Below are positions 49,030 through 59,239 of a DNA stretch of 64,000 nucleotides, one piece after another; the first letter of the stretch is position 1; the number at the start of each line of letters is the position of its first letter. Under the pieces are notes generated by a model that was given only the letters and a program-made list of their open reading frames with translations, was not told where the DNA came from and did not search any database. A program made the translations under genes and the position numbers. Source of the stretch: Paragonimus skrjabini miyazakii. Taxonomy: Eukaryota > Platyhelminthes > Trematoda > Plagiorchiida > Troglotrematidae. The stretch is taken from NCBI GenBank assembly GCA_014338405.1, contig JTDE01000278.1, positions 2,562 to 66,561 on the forward strand, read 5' to 3'.

Positions 49030-52000
49030 TAATATACTCTCATGCTGATCTTGTTTGTGAAATGTACTTCTCGAATACTATCCCATTCCTTATCAAGCAT
49101 ACACAGTTGTTCAACGGCACTCGCTCTTTATTGGCCTTGCGGTCGTTGAAGAAGCCTGTAAATAACCGCACTGGCTGCTTTGCTAGTTTCACTTGGTTTG
49201 CTTACAGTCAAGAGGTATTAATCGGGTGAAGGCCATCAGTCACATTAGATCAACTGAATCAGGTGGAAAATTGGGAATTAACTGGGTTCTACATACTTGT
49301 TTTGCAAGTCCTGTAGAAATGAGAGTAGATGCAAACAAAGACTTCCAATAAAAGCTGTATTTCTGTCATTATCCAACCGGACAGAAATGGATATGCAACC
49401 CTCGCTAGAATTTTTGAATGAATGACTTTACCTTCAACCATCAAGTCAAATGTCATAAAATGTTCAGTCTTTTTGTTGACATGGCTTTATTCTTCCTACC
49501 TTTTCTTGTGGATCACAACAAGAAACGATTGATTACAGTGTGTTAGTCTAGGAGTGTGCGTACGAAATAACAATCGTCCTGATGAAACAAACATGTTCTG
49601 TTTAGTTGCTATGTTGAATGACTCGTAAGACGTCATTTACACCATGGGCAACCTGTCTCTGGCTAAAACTTGTAATTTACTGTTATTCAGCACCAAAGAA
49701 GAGATACATCCATGTTTAACGGTCAGCTTGAAAAAAGGGAATGAGATTTAATTTAAAACAGTGTACAGTCAACAATCATATACACATATCTGGCAAGCGA
49801 ATAGCCGAGTGATGAGTGAGGGGAAGACGAAATTTGCAGATTAGTACGTCCCACTATGTACTTTATGGCCTTCTTTTAGCAGTCACCTTGGGTCCACAAA
49901 AAATTCGTTCAAACAACGATAACGTTTATGCAGTTCAATATGGTTTAACGGTCATGTGCTGAACCAGAGGCCAGGTGGTTCATGTGTTCTCAAACTGGAA
50001 ACAAACACAGCCTACGGTTCTAAACCTATGAATGACCCCATTTATCTTTGTCCAGTCCTCATCTGATCACCTCATGACATACGTCAGTTAGTTGGGCGTT
50101 TAACAAAGTGCAAACAGTGTGGTAAGTAAAAAACCATCAATCTTAAAAGGAGAATGGCGAGAGCATTTGTTCTCCAGAAAAACGAAGTAGCCATGGGAAA
50201 GAAACAATTGCTTTAGTGGTTGTTGTTAAGGACAAGAATATGGAGCAGATGTCCATCAAATATTGTTCTCACGGTCGGTGTGTCAATCAGGAAAATAAAA
50301 TAATTTTGCATCTGCATCACATGAATGACGAGTTGTAGAGAAAACGGGCATTTATGGTGAGGACAAAATTTCCCAGTCAGACAGTACGTATAAATACGGG
50401 TTGGTTTCTTCGACAGGACTACAATGGAGCTTAAACCATGAGTAAAAAATTGCACAACACAAACTTCACTAAATGTTGTTGATGCCAATCTACTGCGGTC
50501 ACGTCCGCAAGGTTAACGGATAGATAGGTAACAGGTACGCGATGTTAAATGATATAGTACATGTTCAGCAGCCATGAAAGATGGAGGCAAAATAAAACAT
50601 CTCTCATAAACAAGGGTCCGAAGTTTTTGCAGACAGAACTGAAATCTTGGCATTGCGTACTTCCATTTCATACACGGGTGACTACATTCTTAACCCTGTG
50701 CAAAGTTAAATAGGTGAAGTGAAAAAGGAGCATCTCTACTTTGTTGGTGTGTTTACATAAATGTCGTCATATTTGTGCTAATGCTTCCAAGTGCTATGTC
50801 AAAGTGCACTTTCTAAACCTGATACAAACAGGTGGTTTCACAGATTGTTTTCTTGTAAGATGAGCACTGCATACTGGCAAGGCTATAACACCTAAATGTT
50901 TGTTATCTACTTGGGCATTTTTCCTAACATCAACTGATGTTGTCCTACCGTAAACCGTAAAGTCAACCGTCGGTCATCATCATTCTGCAGTTCCCTCATC
51001 AGTAACTTTTTCTAAACCAGGTGCATGCTTAAATTATGCATGCAACACACCACGGTCTACAAGTTAGCCACATGGAACGAACCGTCTTATAAAACCAGTG
51101 TCCATCAAAAGAGCGTGCATCTTGTACTGCACATGCTGAACATGGTGTCAAACATACTTATGTCGTTAACAAATCAAGTTACGATTGTCACTTGTTTTCG
51201 GTTCTTTTTAAGTCATTGCTCCGATGTAAAATTGTGTCACCGATTCATGCTTGTTGAACGAGATGGAATTATTAACAGAAATCAGTATCCAGTGATTTCT
51301 CCTCGTTCTTTTCCGATAATCGAGTACACTTCTCCAGTGTTCACAGTGGGAGCCCACAAAGTATACAACCACTTCACAAACAGATCAGATATATATTTTC
51401 TGCTTCAGAGGTTTCTATCAGCAAAAAGGGTTGAAGTGTTACATCAAGAACGAAAAGATTTGCAAATGGTCTTCTGAATGATTGCGTCCATGAAGCCGAC
51501 GATTGTATTGCAGCCCAATATACGCCTCCAGCTTTTGTAAAGGTCTTCAGTATTAAGTAATCAGAATGATGCGTTCGTGCCCAACACTACTGTGATCAGA
51601 AAAATCGCTAATACATCATATACACAGTGAAACTGTTAGACTAACGTTTTATTCAAACCTGGTAAAATGGCGAAATGCGTTTGAGACCACGGCTCGATCG
51701 AAGTGTAAATTTCACCTTTCAGATGCATGCCTGTGCATATGTGTTACTCCAAAAGTAATTTAAATTTTACCCACCGTCTGCAGTAAGCTGACGTAAATCT
51801 ACGATGTTCTTATCCTTCTGGTCTGCGTCTCGTAACCTCTCTGTGGTGAACCACACCGTGACTATCGTTGTACGGAATACAGACAGGAAGCTGCAAGATG
51901 GCAGCTGCACACCTCAGAGTCGAATCGCATGACCATTGCGGTTGCCGCGGTTATCGCGTGACCATTCGCAACGAGCGCACAGTGGACGGTGACATTAAAT

Positions 52001-52720
52001 TCAAGAGTTTCACACAGCTCTAACTCTCGTTTCACGTTCACTTACTTGGTTCTCTTAGTCGCTTGCCGTCAAAGAAGGGGCATCGGGAAATGCTGAGCAA
52101 GATGAGTGTGGAGCCGTGCGATTACCCGATCGATTTGAGAGGTAAGCAGATACAACCCGTTGTAGAGCTCGAAATGATTGACCGATGTGAACTAGTTTGA
52201 CACCGCTCACTGAATCTACTCCATCAAGAAATATCACTAACCAAAAATAGTTAGACTAACCTAAGAACTGAAAATGTTAAAGCGACGATTTTACAGTTTC
52301 AGTGTTAGTACATCTTCCAAACATCGAAATGTACTTGGCCTCAGGGTTTGGAAATGTGAACTATATTGATCGTTGCCTACTAGCCAACTGCATGCTGATG
52401 CCACTGCGAGTGCCGATTGTTAAATATTGCGGTAAATTTAGAGGTAAGGTCTGGCAACTGCATAATAATACTGTTGTAAAGCCAGCTGTATGGAGTTGCT
52501 TCTTACGCTTAAGTGAAATACTTCTGTGACACAAGAATACCATACATTGGAGAAATACCATCTCCGATATCACCATCCATACCTAATTATTGAAAACACG
52601 ACATCAAACTTGCTTCTATATACCGTTTGTATGCTGTCGATAATGTTTCACACAATGCTGATCACATCTCGTGTGTTTGTTAATCCCGGTTGTTGTGCTC
52701 ATTTCTGACGCCAGGATTTA
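49030..52720. other. No recognisable gene
   Basis: The longest frame (51025-51477, 150 codons) has no recognisable motif. Around 51921-51975 TCGCATGACCATTGCGGT and TCGCGTGACCATTCGCAA form a short direct repeat. Nothing else noticed. Confidence 0.45.
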
Positions 52721-52724
52721 GTTA

Positions 52725-52749
52725 CGAGGGGGAATCAAAAAGTAATGCC
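52725..52749 (+). repeat. Mariner 5' inverted terminal repeat
   Basis: Begins CGAGGGGGAATCAAAAAGTA right after a TA. Pairs with 54004-54028. Confidence 0.92.
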
Positions 52750-52885
52750 AATGTTTTTAATTCTGGTGAAGTTTCTCATAAAATTACCTGAAATTTTTCC
52801 AAGTTATAAATGATTTTATCACTTACGTTATGTAATCGGTCGTTTCTTACTTTTCATGTTTTTAGACTCACAAGGAAAATTCAAA

Positions 52886-53919
52886 ATGGCTGCCCCCGTA
52901 GAGTTGCGTCAAAAACAAAGAGCAGTGATTGAATTCCTTGTTGCTGAGGGGGAAACCACCATGAACATTCACAGACGATTAACAAATGTGTTTGAGGACA
53001 ATACTGTAGATTATAACAATGTATGCAGAAGGGTTCGTCGTTTGAAGGATGAAAAAGTGGNNNNNNNNNNNNNNNNNNNNNNNNNNNNNNNNNNNNNNNN
53101 NNNNNNNNNNNNNNNNNNNNNNNNNNNNNNNNNNNNNNNNNNNNNNNNNNNNNNNNNNNNNNNNNNNNNNNNNNNNNNNNNNNNNNNNNNNNNNNNNNNN
53201 NNNNNNNNNNNNNNNNNNNNNNNNNNNNNNNNNNNNNNNNNNNNNNNNNNNNNNNNNNNNNNNNNNNNNNNNNNNNNNNNNNNNNNNNNNNNNNNNNNNN
53301 NNNNNNNNNNNNNNNNNNNNNNNNNNNNNNNNNNNNNNNNNNNNNNNNNNNNNNNNNNNNNNNNNNNNNNNNNNNNNNNNNNNNNNNNNNNNNNNNNNNN
53401 NNNNNNNNNNNNNNNNNNNNNNNNNNNNNNNNNNNNNNNNNNNNNNNNNNNNNNNNNNNNNNNNNNNNNNNNNNNNNNNNNNNNNNNNNNNNNNNNNNNN
53501 NNNNNNNNNNNNNNNNNNNNNNNNNNNNNNNNNNNNNNNNNNNNNNNNNNNNNNNNNNNNNNNNNNNNNNNNNNNNNNNNNNNCAAGTATCCAACGAGTG
53601 AGACCCGACTTGCCAATCCGCAAAGTCCTCCTTCTGCAAGACAATGCTCAAGACAAGGGAGATAATCGCCTCATTCGGGAGAACAACTTTACGGCATCCT
53701 CCATACTCACCAGATTTAGCGCCTTCAGATTATCACCTCTTTGGCCCCATGAAAGAGGGTTTGAGAGGCAAACATTATTCCAGTGACGAGGAAGTGAAAA
53801 CCGCAGTGAAGAAGTGGCTCAAAGAACAGACAACCAAATTTTACGAGGCAGGGATACATGCGCACATTCAAAGGTGGAACGTTGCTATTAAGCGTAACGG
53901 TGACTGTGTTGAGAAGTAG
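52886..53919 (+). pseudogene. Mariner transposase (broken)
   Basis: Cut-and-paste transposase of the Tc1/mariner superfamily. The ATG at 52886 is preferred because MAAPVELRQKQRAVIEFLVA is the usual start of the N-terminal helix-turn-helix; the frame runs into the gap at 53061. After the gap VLLLQDNA marks the second catalytic aspartate. The following RPH of the DNARPH motif is missing and the frame shifts, which looks like a short deletion not divisible by three. REIIASFGRTTLRHPPYSPD then LAPSDYHLFGPMKEG, with the third aspartate in YSPDL, continues to TAG at 53917. The first aspartate lies in the gap. Confidence 0.93.
53061..53583. other. Assembly gap, 523 N
   Basis: Not a round number, so probably sized from spanning reads or pairs. 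It hides the middle of the mariner transposase; mariner copies are often hard to assemble. Confidence 0.99.
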
Positions 53920-54003
53920 GGATGTGATCCACAGAGGACCAGCTTTATTTTGATGTATAATACATGTTCCTATGTTAGTAATTATACCTGTCCGAAATAA
54001 AAT

Positions 54004-54028
54004 GGCATCACTCTTTGACTCCCCCTCG
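54004..54028 (-). repeat. Mariner 3' inverted terminal repeat
   Basis: Ends CTTTGACTCCCCCTCG, followed by TA. Reverse complement of 52725-52749 apart from three transitions. Confidence 0.92.
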
Positions 54029-54030
54029 TA

Positions 54031-56230
54031 CATGGCCCGACAACGATGAACTCTTTGGTCCTTAGTTATCGTAAGCCCTGTCACCGGAATTGGGACTGAG
54101 TTTGATGTTGTTAGGTGCCAATACCTTGTGTGTACGGGTGTGAGAATCAGTGAGCAACTGATTGCTGTGTCCTGTGACTAAAGCTGAGACGTCACGCGAA
54201 CTTGGTAGCAGCCAGTGAAAGCGGGAGCATCATACGGAGTTTCGGGTACGGTGGCCTACTCTGATCGAGATGGGGTAACGGACGCAGCTCATACGCCAAG
54301 ATGACATGGTTTGACCTGACCACATATGAAGTACGCTACAGCTGGCTCATATGACAGCTTCATCACTTTAGTACCAACGGCGCCTGCCAACACGTATCCG
54401 TACGATGGACTACTTTCTCAGACGAGGAGGACACGATATAACATGGTCTAAAATTAGTCAAACTTTAAGCACCGTATCTTGCAAAGAGGTATCCGGCAGA
54501 TGACAAAGAGCCTAGTATATATGTGAAACTATTTTTCATGTGAAAGGAAAACTTGATGAAATCTACAAATCAGGATTTCGTCTCTACCGTAGCAAGTAGG
54601 CTGCTCCTATTGCTGATTCGCTCAGATTTTTTGCAGGTTTATCTGTTCCAAATTATCAAATCAGTAAAGTAAATACCGGCAATCAGCCCCGGAATAGAGA
54701 TTTTGCCGTATCACTCCGTTTCAAATTTTTTCTTGCCGTTAACAAGCCGTATCAACTCATTAAAAATCCCTGATCCAGTTTGTGGCATTTTTCAGTTCTG
54801 TGTTCTTGTTGTCGAATCGTACAGGTTTACTTCAAGGGAATACGTTTTACCGTGAATGGCTGTTTAATACAACTTGAGAGTTTAACGATAGTAAACGGAT
54901 GTTACGATGACACTGTGATCATGCGATCAGTTTGGAGACAAACGCCATTTTACAGGAGACTTGCTGCACCTTTGATTCGGTCATTTAAGTCAATACATCT
55001 ACGTATCGACACATTTCCCCTAGCTGTAACGATTTAACTAAAACCCTTTTGTTTTGTATGATGTCAGCACTTTGTGTAACCTCTAGCTAAGCAGTCTTCA
55101 CCTTCAGAAGAGATCTATCCTAATTATGAAACGGTTCAGGATCCACATAGAAGTTCGCATCGCAAAAATCAATTATATTGATAAAAAGACAAGCAGCGTA
55201 CGGTACCTGATATACGTTATACGGTTAACTCTCAAGTAGTAGTTTGTACAGCCGTCCACAACGCAATGAGGTTCGGACAATATCTTTAGAGTAATTGATA
55301 ACTACAAAACACAGGCCTTTCTAATTTCTGTGACACGTCAGGGTGGCTAATAATGGTCACATATGTCATAAAAAATCAATAAGACCCTTTGGGATAAGGG
55401 ATTCGCTAGTTCAGCAGACGTAAGTAGGATGAGCAGAAGTGACTCTGATATGATTAATCACTTCGGTGAGCCCAATAGTGGGAACTTTTCAATATGTCAG
55501 TTTAAGTACAGAAAACCTGGAAGCACACTGTGCCAACACATCAAAAATCAGTGTATACGCAGGTTATAATTTATGGTGCAGAATCAAAACATGTGACGGC
55601 CTTTAATCTGGAAGCAATCATGGGGCTAATGATGAGGAATAAGTCATAGAGCTGTACGAACAGTTGCAACGGAAGTGCTATATCTCACTCCTGAAGGATC
55701 TAAAAAAAATGGAATCTCACCATGGAACATCACTGACGAGGGTGGATTTCGGTTAAAGTGTTACTCACAGTAGCGAGTTTTCATCAATAAAACTTAGTCA
55801 ATCAACATTTTCAGAGCATCATCCGAACAAAGTATGTTGCCATTGGATATTACGGTGAAGTAAGGTCTACTGGGCTTACACAAGCCAGCTGATGTTCACC
55901 CAAACTTTGGCCACAAAGCTGTAGCATGGAATTTAGAAAGTGTCAAATGTATTCAGCATGGGTAACCAGATGTTAACTGTAATAACTACCCATCTTCAAG
56001 ATTGTTTATCAAATAACTGTGAACAGAATATACGGCCTTAACGTCCCCCTACCTTCGGTCATTCGTGTGTTCTGTACCAGATGACATTTCATCCATCACG
56101 ATTGTATCTACTGATTTGCGTACTCCCAACAGTCTCCACTGTAATAAGTGCAACGCAATAGCAGATCATGGGAGTTTGTGCTTTGAGCGATAAACCTGCA
56201 GTAATACGAAGGTATACTTTTTACAGGACG
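54031..56230. other. No recognisable gene
   Basis: Spacer after the mariner. The 85-codon frame at 54780-55037 has no recognisable motif. Confidence 0.45.
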
Positions 56231-56233
56231 CAT

Positions 56234-56772
56234 TTAACACCCAATCAGTTTATTCTGCATAGTATTCTCTGGAACCGTGAAGAAAACCTCTACTAGTTCA
56301 GCTTCAGTATCAGAACTGTCCCACCAGCCCAAACCGCGTTTGAACCCAAAACGTATTACAAAAATCAACCAAGTTTTGGTTGTCCTAAAAAGTTCAGTTT
56401 CACATCTACCAACCTCTTTTATGATCCGATCCAGGTTCACACATCGCCACCATCGATGGTTTGCACACAGCATTCTCCAACATGAACAAAAAATCGGTTA
56501 CAGTTCGGAATGGTGGCCCTGGGGACAGCTCCTCATCAGTATATCTTCTAACATGCTCATTCTTCATTCCTGCCAACTGGACGTACCGCTTGGACCACCA
56601 AATCTCAGAATATTCAACTGCATTCGCTGGTGTCAGTTCACCATTCAACACAGTTTCACTCGTACACGCAGATGCCTCATATTCACTTTCGGATCATCAA
56701 CTGCTTACCCTGGTGATTGCTAGTCAAAATTGGGTTTATGTCAATCTGCAAGAGCGTTTGGTATATTCTTGA
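56234..56772. other. Region open on both strands, unidentified
   Basis: Four frames of 79-148 codons overlap here (plus 56277-56723 and 56461-56772; minus 56234-56473 and 56406-56651). The composition is less AT-rich than the surroundings. None matches a family I know. It could be a host exon or a transposon piece; I cannot choose the strand. Confidence 0.3.
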
Positions 56773-57540
56773 TAGCGGTCAACAACAAGCCATTTGAGTA
56801 TTCACTTTGTTCATCACCACTGTAGTGCTCCAATCTTCTCCTCGATGATGCACCCATGCGTTCCATCAGAGACTGGGCTGTTTTTGCGTCTAGTGCGCGT
56901 GTTGTCTAACTAAGGCTGAAAATGGACATCTGAACTACTATGTCCGTCTGGTTGATAATGTCCTTCCTAGTTAAACCAGTCAGCTGATGAACTGACATAT
57001 CGGTTAGTTCGCTGGCTCTTATCATACACGGCCCTTCGCAATACCGTCCTAGTGAACTTTAGTCGTTAATCATGTGATTCCCGTGTTAACGTTCGTGCGA
57101 CATCCTGCTGAATTAATTAACCAGTGCTTTGTGGTGGTTGAGGGAAATATCCAAGCCGATCCCAGTAGTGATAGCCGTGGTGGAGACCAGTTCAGTGCGC
57201 AGTCCCGGCCAAACGTATTCTTAACAAACGCAGTTCGAGAGCACTGCAGGCTGTGACCATCCAGTCACTCTTTTCGGCATAAGATCCATCTGCAACAGTC
57301 AGAGATGGTAAACGTATGAAGTGCGATTAGCACATGTACGAAACACAACCAACGGAAGCTGAAGCATGAAGTAAGTGGTAAAATGGGATAATTAACTGGT
57401 TCTGAACCCACGGGTCACGAGAGGTTTTTGTGAAGCGAGAAATGTAGTAGGTTGAAGAAGAAAGTAAAAGAGTTAAGTATAGTGGACCATGCACATTCTT
57501 GAGACCTTAGTGACATCAACCCCATGATCAGGAGGGTAGG

Positions 57541-57690
57541 TGTATGGACTATCGACCTGTGGTGACCTGATACTCATTCACGGGTCGTTGGTTCAATTCT
57601 CCAATATATGCGGTGCTGACGGGTCCCATGTAGGTCGAAACGTTTCTCCGCCACTTCGATTTTGGTCACTGAGACAAACTGCAAACAAAA
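57541..57690 (+). mobile_element. SMalpha-like SINE with hammerhead
   Basis: A tRNA-like head (ATCGACCTGTGGTGACC ... GGGTCGTTGGTTCAATTCTC, B box at 57590-57600) is followed by a hammerhead with loop CATGTA and then CCACTTCGATTTTGG. This order, and the GTCCCAT and GAAACG wording, resemble the schistosome SMalpha family as I remember it. The head and helix II differ from the other SINE family in this window. Confidence 0.7.
57610..57654 (+). ncRNA. SMalpha-type hammerhead, slightly decayed
   Basis: Helix I GCGGTG with CGCCAC (one U-G, one mismatch). Core CTGACGG (A9 to G). Helix II GTCC, loop CATGTA, GGTC (one T-T mismatch). Core GAAA intact. Helix III segment CGTTTC, no longer palindromic. 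UC before the cut site (57647-57648). Fold recognisable; activity unlikely because of A9 and the broken helix III. Confidence 0.7.
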
Positions 57691-57694
57691 AGCA

Positions 57695-58100
57695 AACACC
57701 TTGTGTTGTATGTACTGCCTGTATGAATGTACTAGTGAACAGAAACACTCTAATTAGAGAAAATCGGAGGCCATAAATTATTTTCATTTATATTCATTCA
57801 GAATGGAAATCCATCGTTTCTTTGCCTAATCACAAAAACTTAAAGAATGTATTGGTTCAACCTGTGATGCGAACTGAATAGGTATATGAGCGTGATTATA
57901 CGAGTTTAGAACACTGAATATTTCCGATGAAGCAAAGTGAACTGTATTATATGGACCTCGACTGGTGGATTTTCCATTCTCGCCTACTCACCTCTTCAGT
58001 AAATGTAAGATGTGCAACTTTGTGAATTATATTAGCTCAACTACAATAGTATCAAAAACAGTGGAACTCACCAAGACTTGAGTGAACGACACCACCAATT
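57695..58100. other. No recognisable gene
   Basis: Spacer between the SMalpha-like SINE and the PLE terminal region. Confidence 0.45.
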
Positions 58101-58141
58101 TTCGTTCGAAAGTACCCAATGAAGTCATGAGAACGACGAAG

Positions 58142-58183
58142 TAGCAAACAAGACTTGTTTTCTGTGTTTGATCATCAGGCTAA
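58142..58183 (-). ncRNA. PLE hammerhead-like motif P4
   Basis: Minus strand: TAGC, CTGATGA, nine bases TCAAACACA, GAAA, then ACAAGTCTTGT (near-palindromic), TT, GCTA. Helix I is TAGC with GCTA, four perfect pairs. Cores are intact. The base at the cleavage position is U, a poor but permitted choice. It lies about 250 bases 3' of the GIY-YIG frame of copy E. Confidence 0.6.
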
Positions 58184-58430
58184 TTACAACACAATAAATA
58201 TGAAGACAGTAACTGGGGTGGGTCAGAAAAATGGTCAATTGAGGTTATGGACGGCGTGTTTGTTATCAGTTTTCGCAACCACTATCCCAAATCGTGGGCT
58301 TGATTGATTGTGGGCCAGGGTAGATTATTAACTGTCCGCACGAACTTCGTCTGAGCTTAGAGGTCAGGGTTGCAGAATCGGATACTAATGGTCTCGGCAA
58401 CGGTCAACATTCGGAATCTCACCACTTTGA

Positions 58431-59230
58431 TCAATTTCTTGGCACTCGGCAGACAATCTGAAAAGCGTCTTTCTTGCTGAGAGAATGATTAGATTCGATC
58501 AAATAAACGACAATCGCGCTTGAGACCGTCTTAGTAACACCACTGTTTAACCATGCAGGATGATGTTCACGCACTCTATTAGTAAATCGCCTTGTAGTAC
58601 GACCAATGTATAATGCTCGATACGGGCAAGCAAATGAGTGCGCATAACAGCTGGTTGTAGTATATGGAAGTTTGTCTTCGAGTTGTGACATGATAACAGG
58701 TGTTGAATGGAAACTCACGCACAGGTGAGCTGCAAGGTAGGTTGTTTCGACTGACATTTTGAGCTTTCTTGGGATGACTTCAGCCATAGGATCTCCCTTG
58801 AAAGGAAGACTAATAAACGCAAGTTTCTTATTCACAGAGTGTGGCTTGAGTTTCAACTCTACCGTCTGCATCGCCTTTTGAATGAAACACATTGGGTAAC
58901 CATTCTGCATGAATACTTCCTGTAGAAAGTCTAGCTCAGCTTGTCGAGTGTCAGGGGTACAGACCTTCAAAGCCCTACCCGTCAGACATCGTACGAGGTT
59001 TCACTTTTGATTTGGCGGAACAAAATTGTAGAAGTGAATGTATTGGCCACTCCAAGTTTGTTTATTGTACACATTCCGTTGGATTGAACCATCTTCTCTT
59101 CTTACTATGCCAACATCCAAGAAATGTATTTGACCGTTGTTGTCTGACTCCTGGGTGAATTTAATACTGCTATGGGCTGAGTTAAAAACTACCAATTTTA
59201 TTTGGAAAGAAGCATTGGTTTAGTTAATTA
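58431..59230 (-). pseudogene. PLE C-terminal half with GIY-YIG (copy E), best preserved
   Basis: On the minus strand one frame runs from 59195 to 58431, broken only by a TGA at 59003-59001 where an arginine codon is usual. It reads SIKFTQESDNNGQIHFLDVG, VYNKQTWSGQYIHFYNFVPP, NLVRCLTGRA, AELDFLQEVFMQNGYP, LAFISLPFKGDPMAEVI and then the GIY-YIG nuclease CPYRALYIGRTTRRFTNRVR and EHHPAWL. The GIY-YIG lies at residues 115-142 of the lower part (58970-58431). The RT palm upstream is cut off, making it a 5'-truncated insertion. The hammerhead-like motif at 58142-58183 belongs to its 3' region. Confidence 0.9.
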
Positions 59231-59239
59231 GTTCTTGAA

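Larger units (their letters stand above)
52725..54028 (+). mobile_element. Full-length mariner element (1,304 bp), inactive
   Basis: Bounded by 25-base inverted terminal repeats (52725-52749 and 54004-54028; 22 of 25 identical, all three differences A/G transitions), with a TA on each outer side (52723-52724 and 54029-54030). TA target duplication and a length of about 1.3 kb are typical of mariner. It contains one damaged transposase frame and a 523-N gap. Confidence 0.93.

Noticed and set aside
49571..49605. CCTGATGAAACAAACATGTTC, similar to the PLE ribozyme with helix II missing
   Set aside because: The second core is absent and the flanks do not match other PLE ends.
51025..51477. 150-codon open frame
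   Set aside because: No recognisable domain and typical spacer composition.
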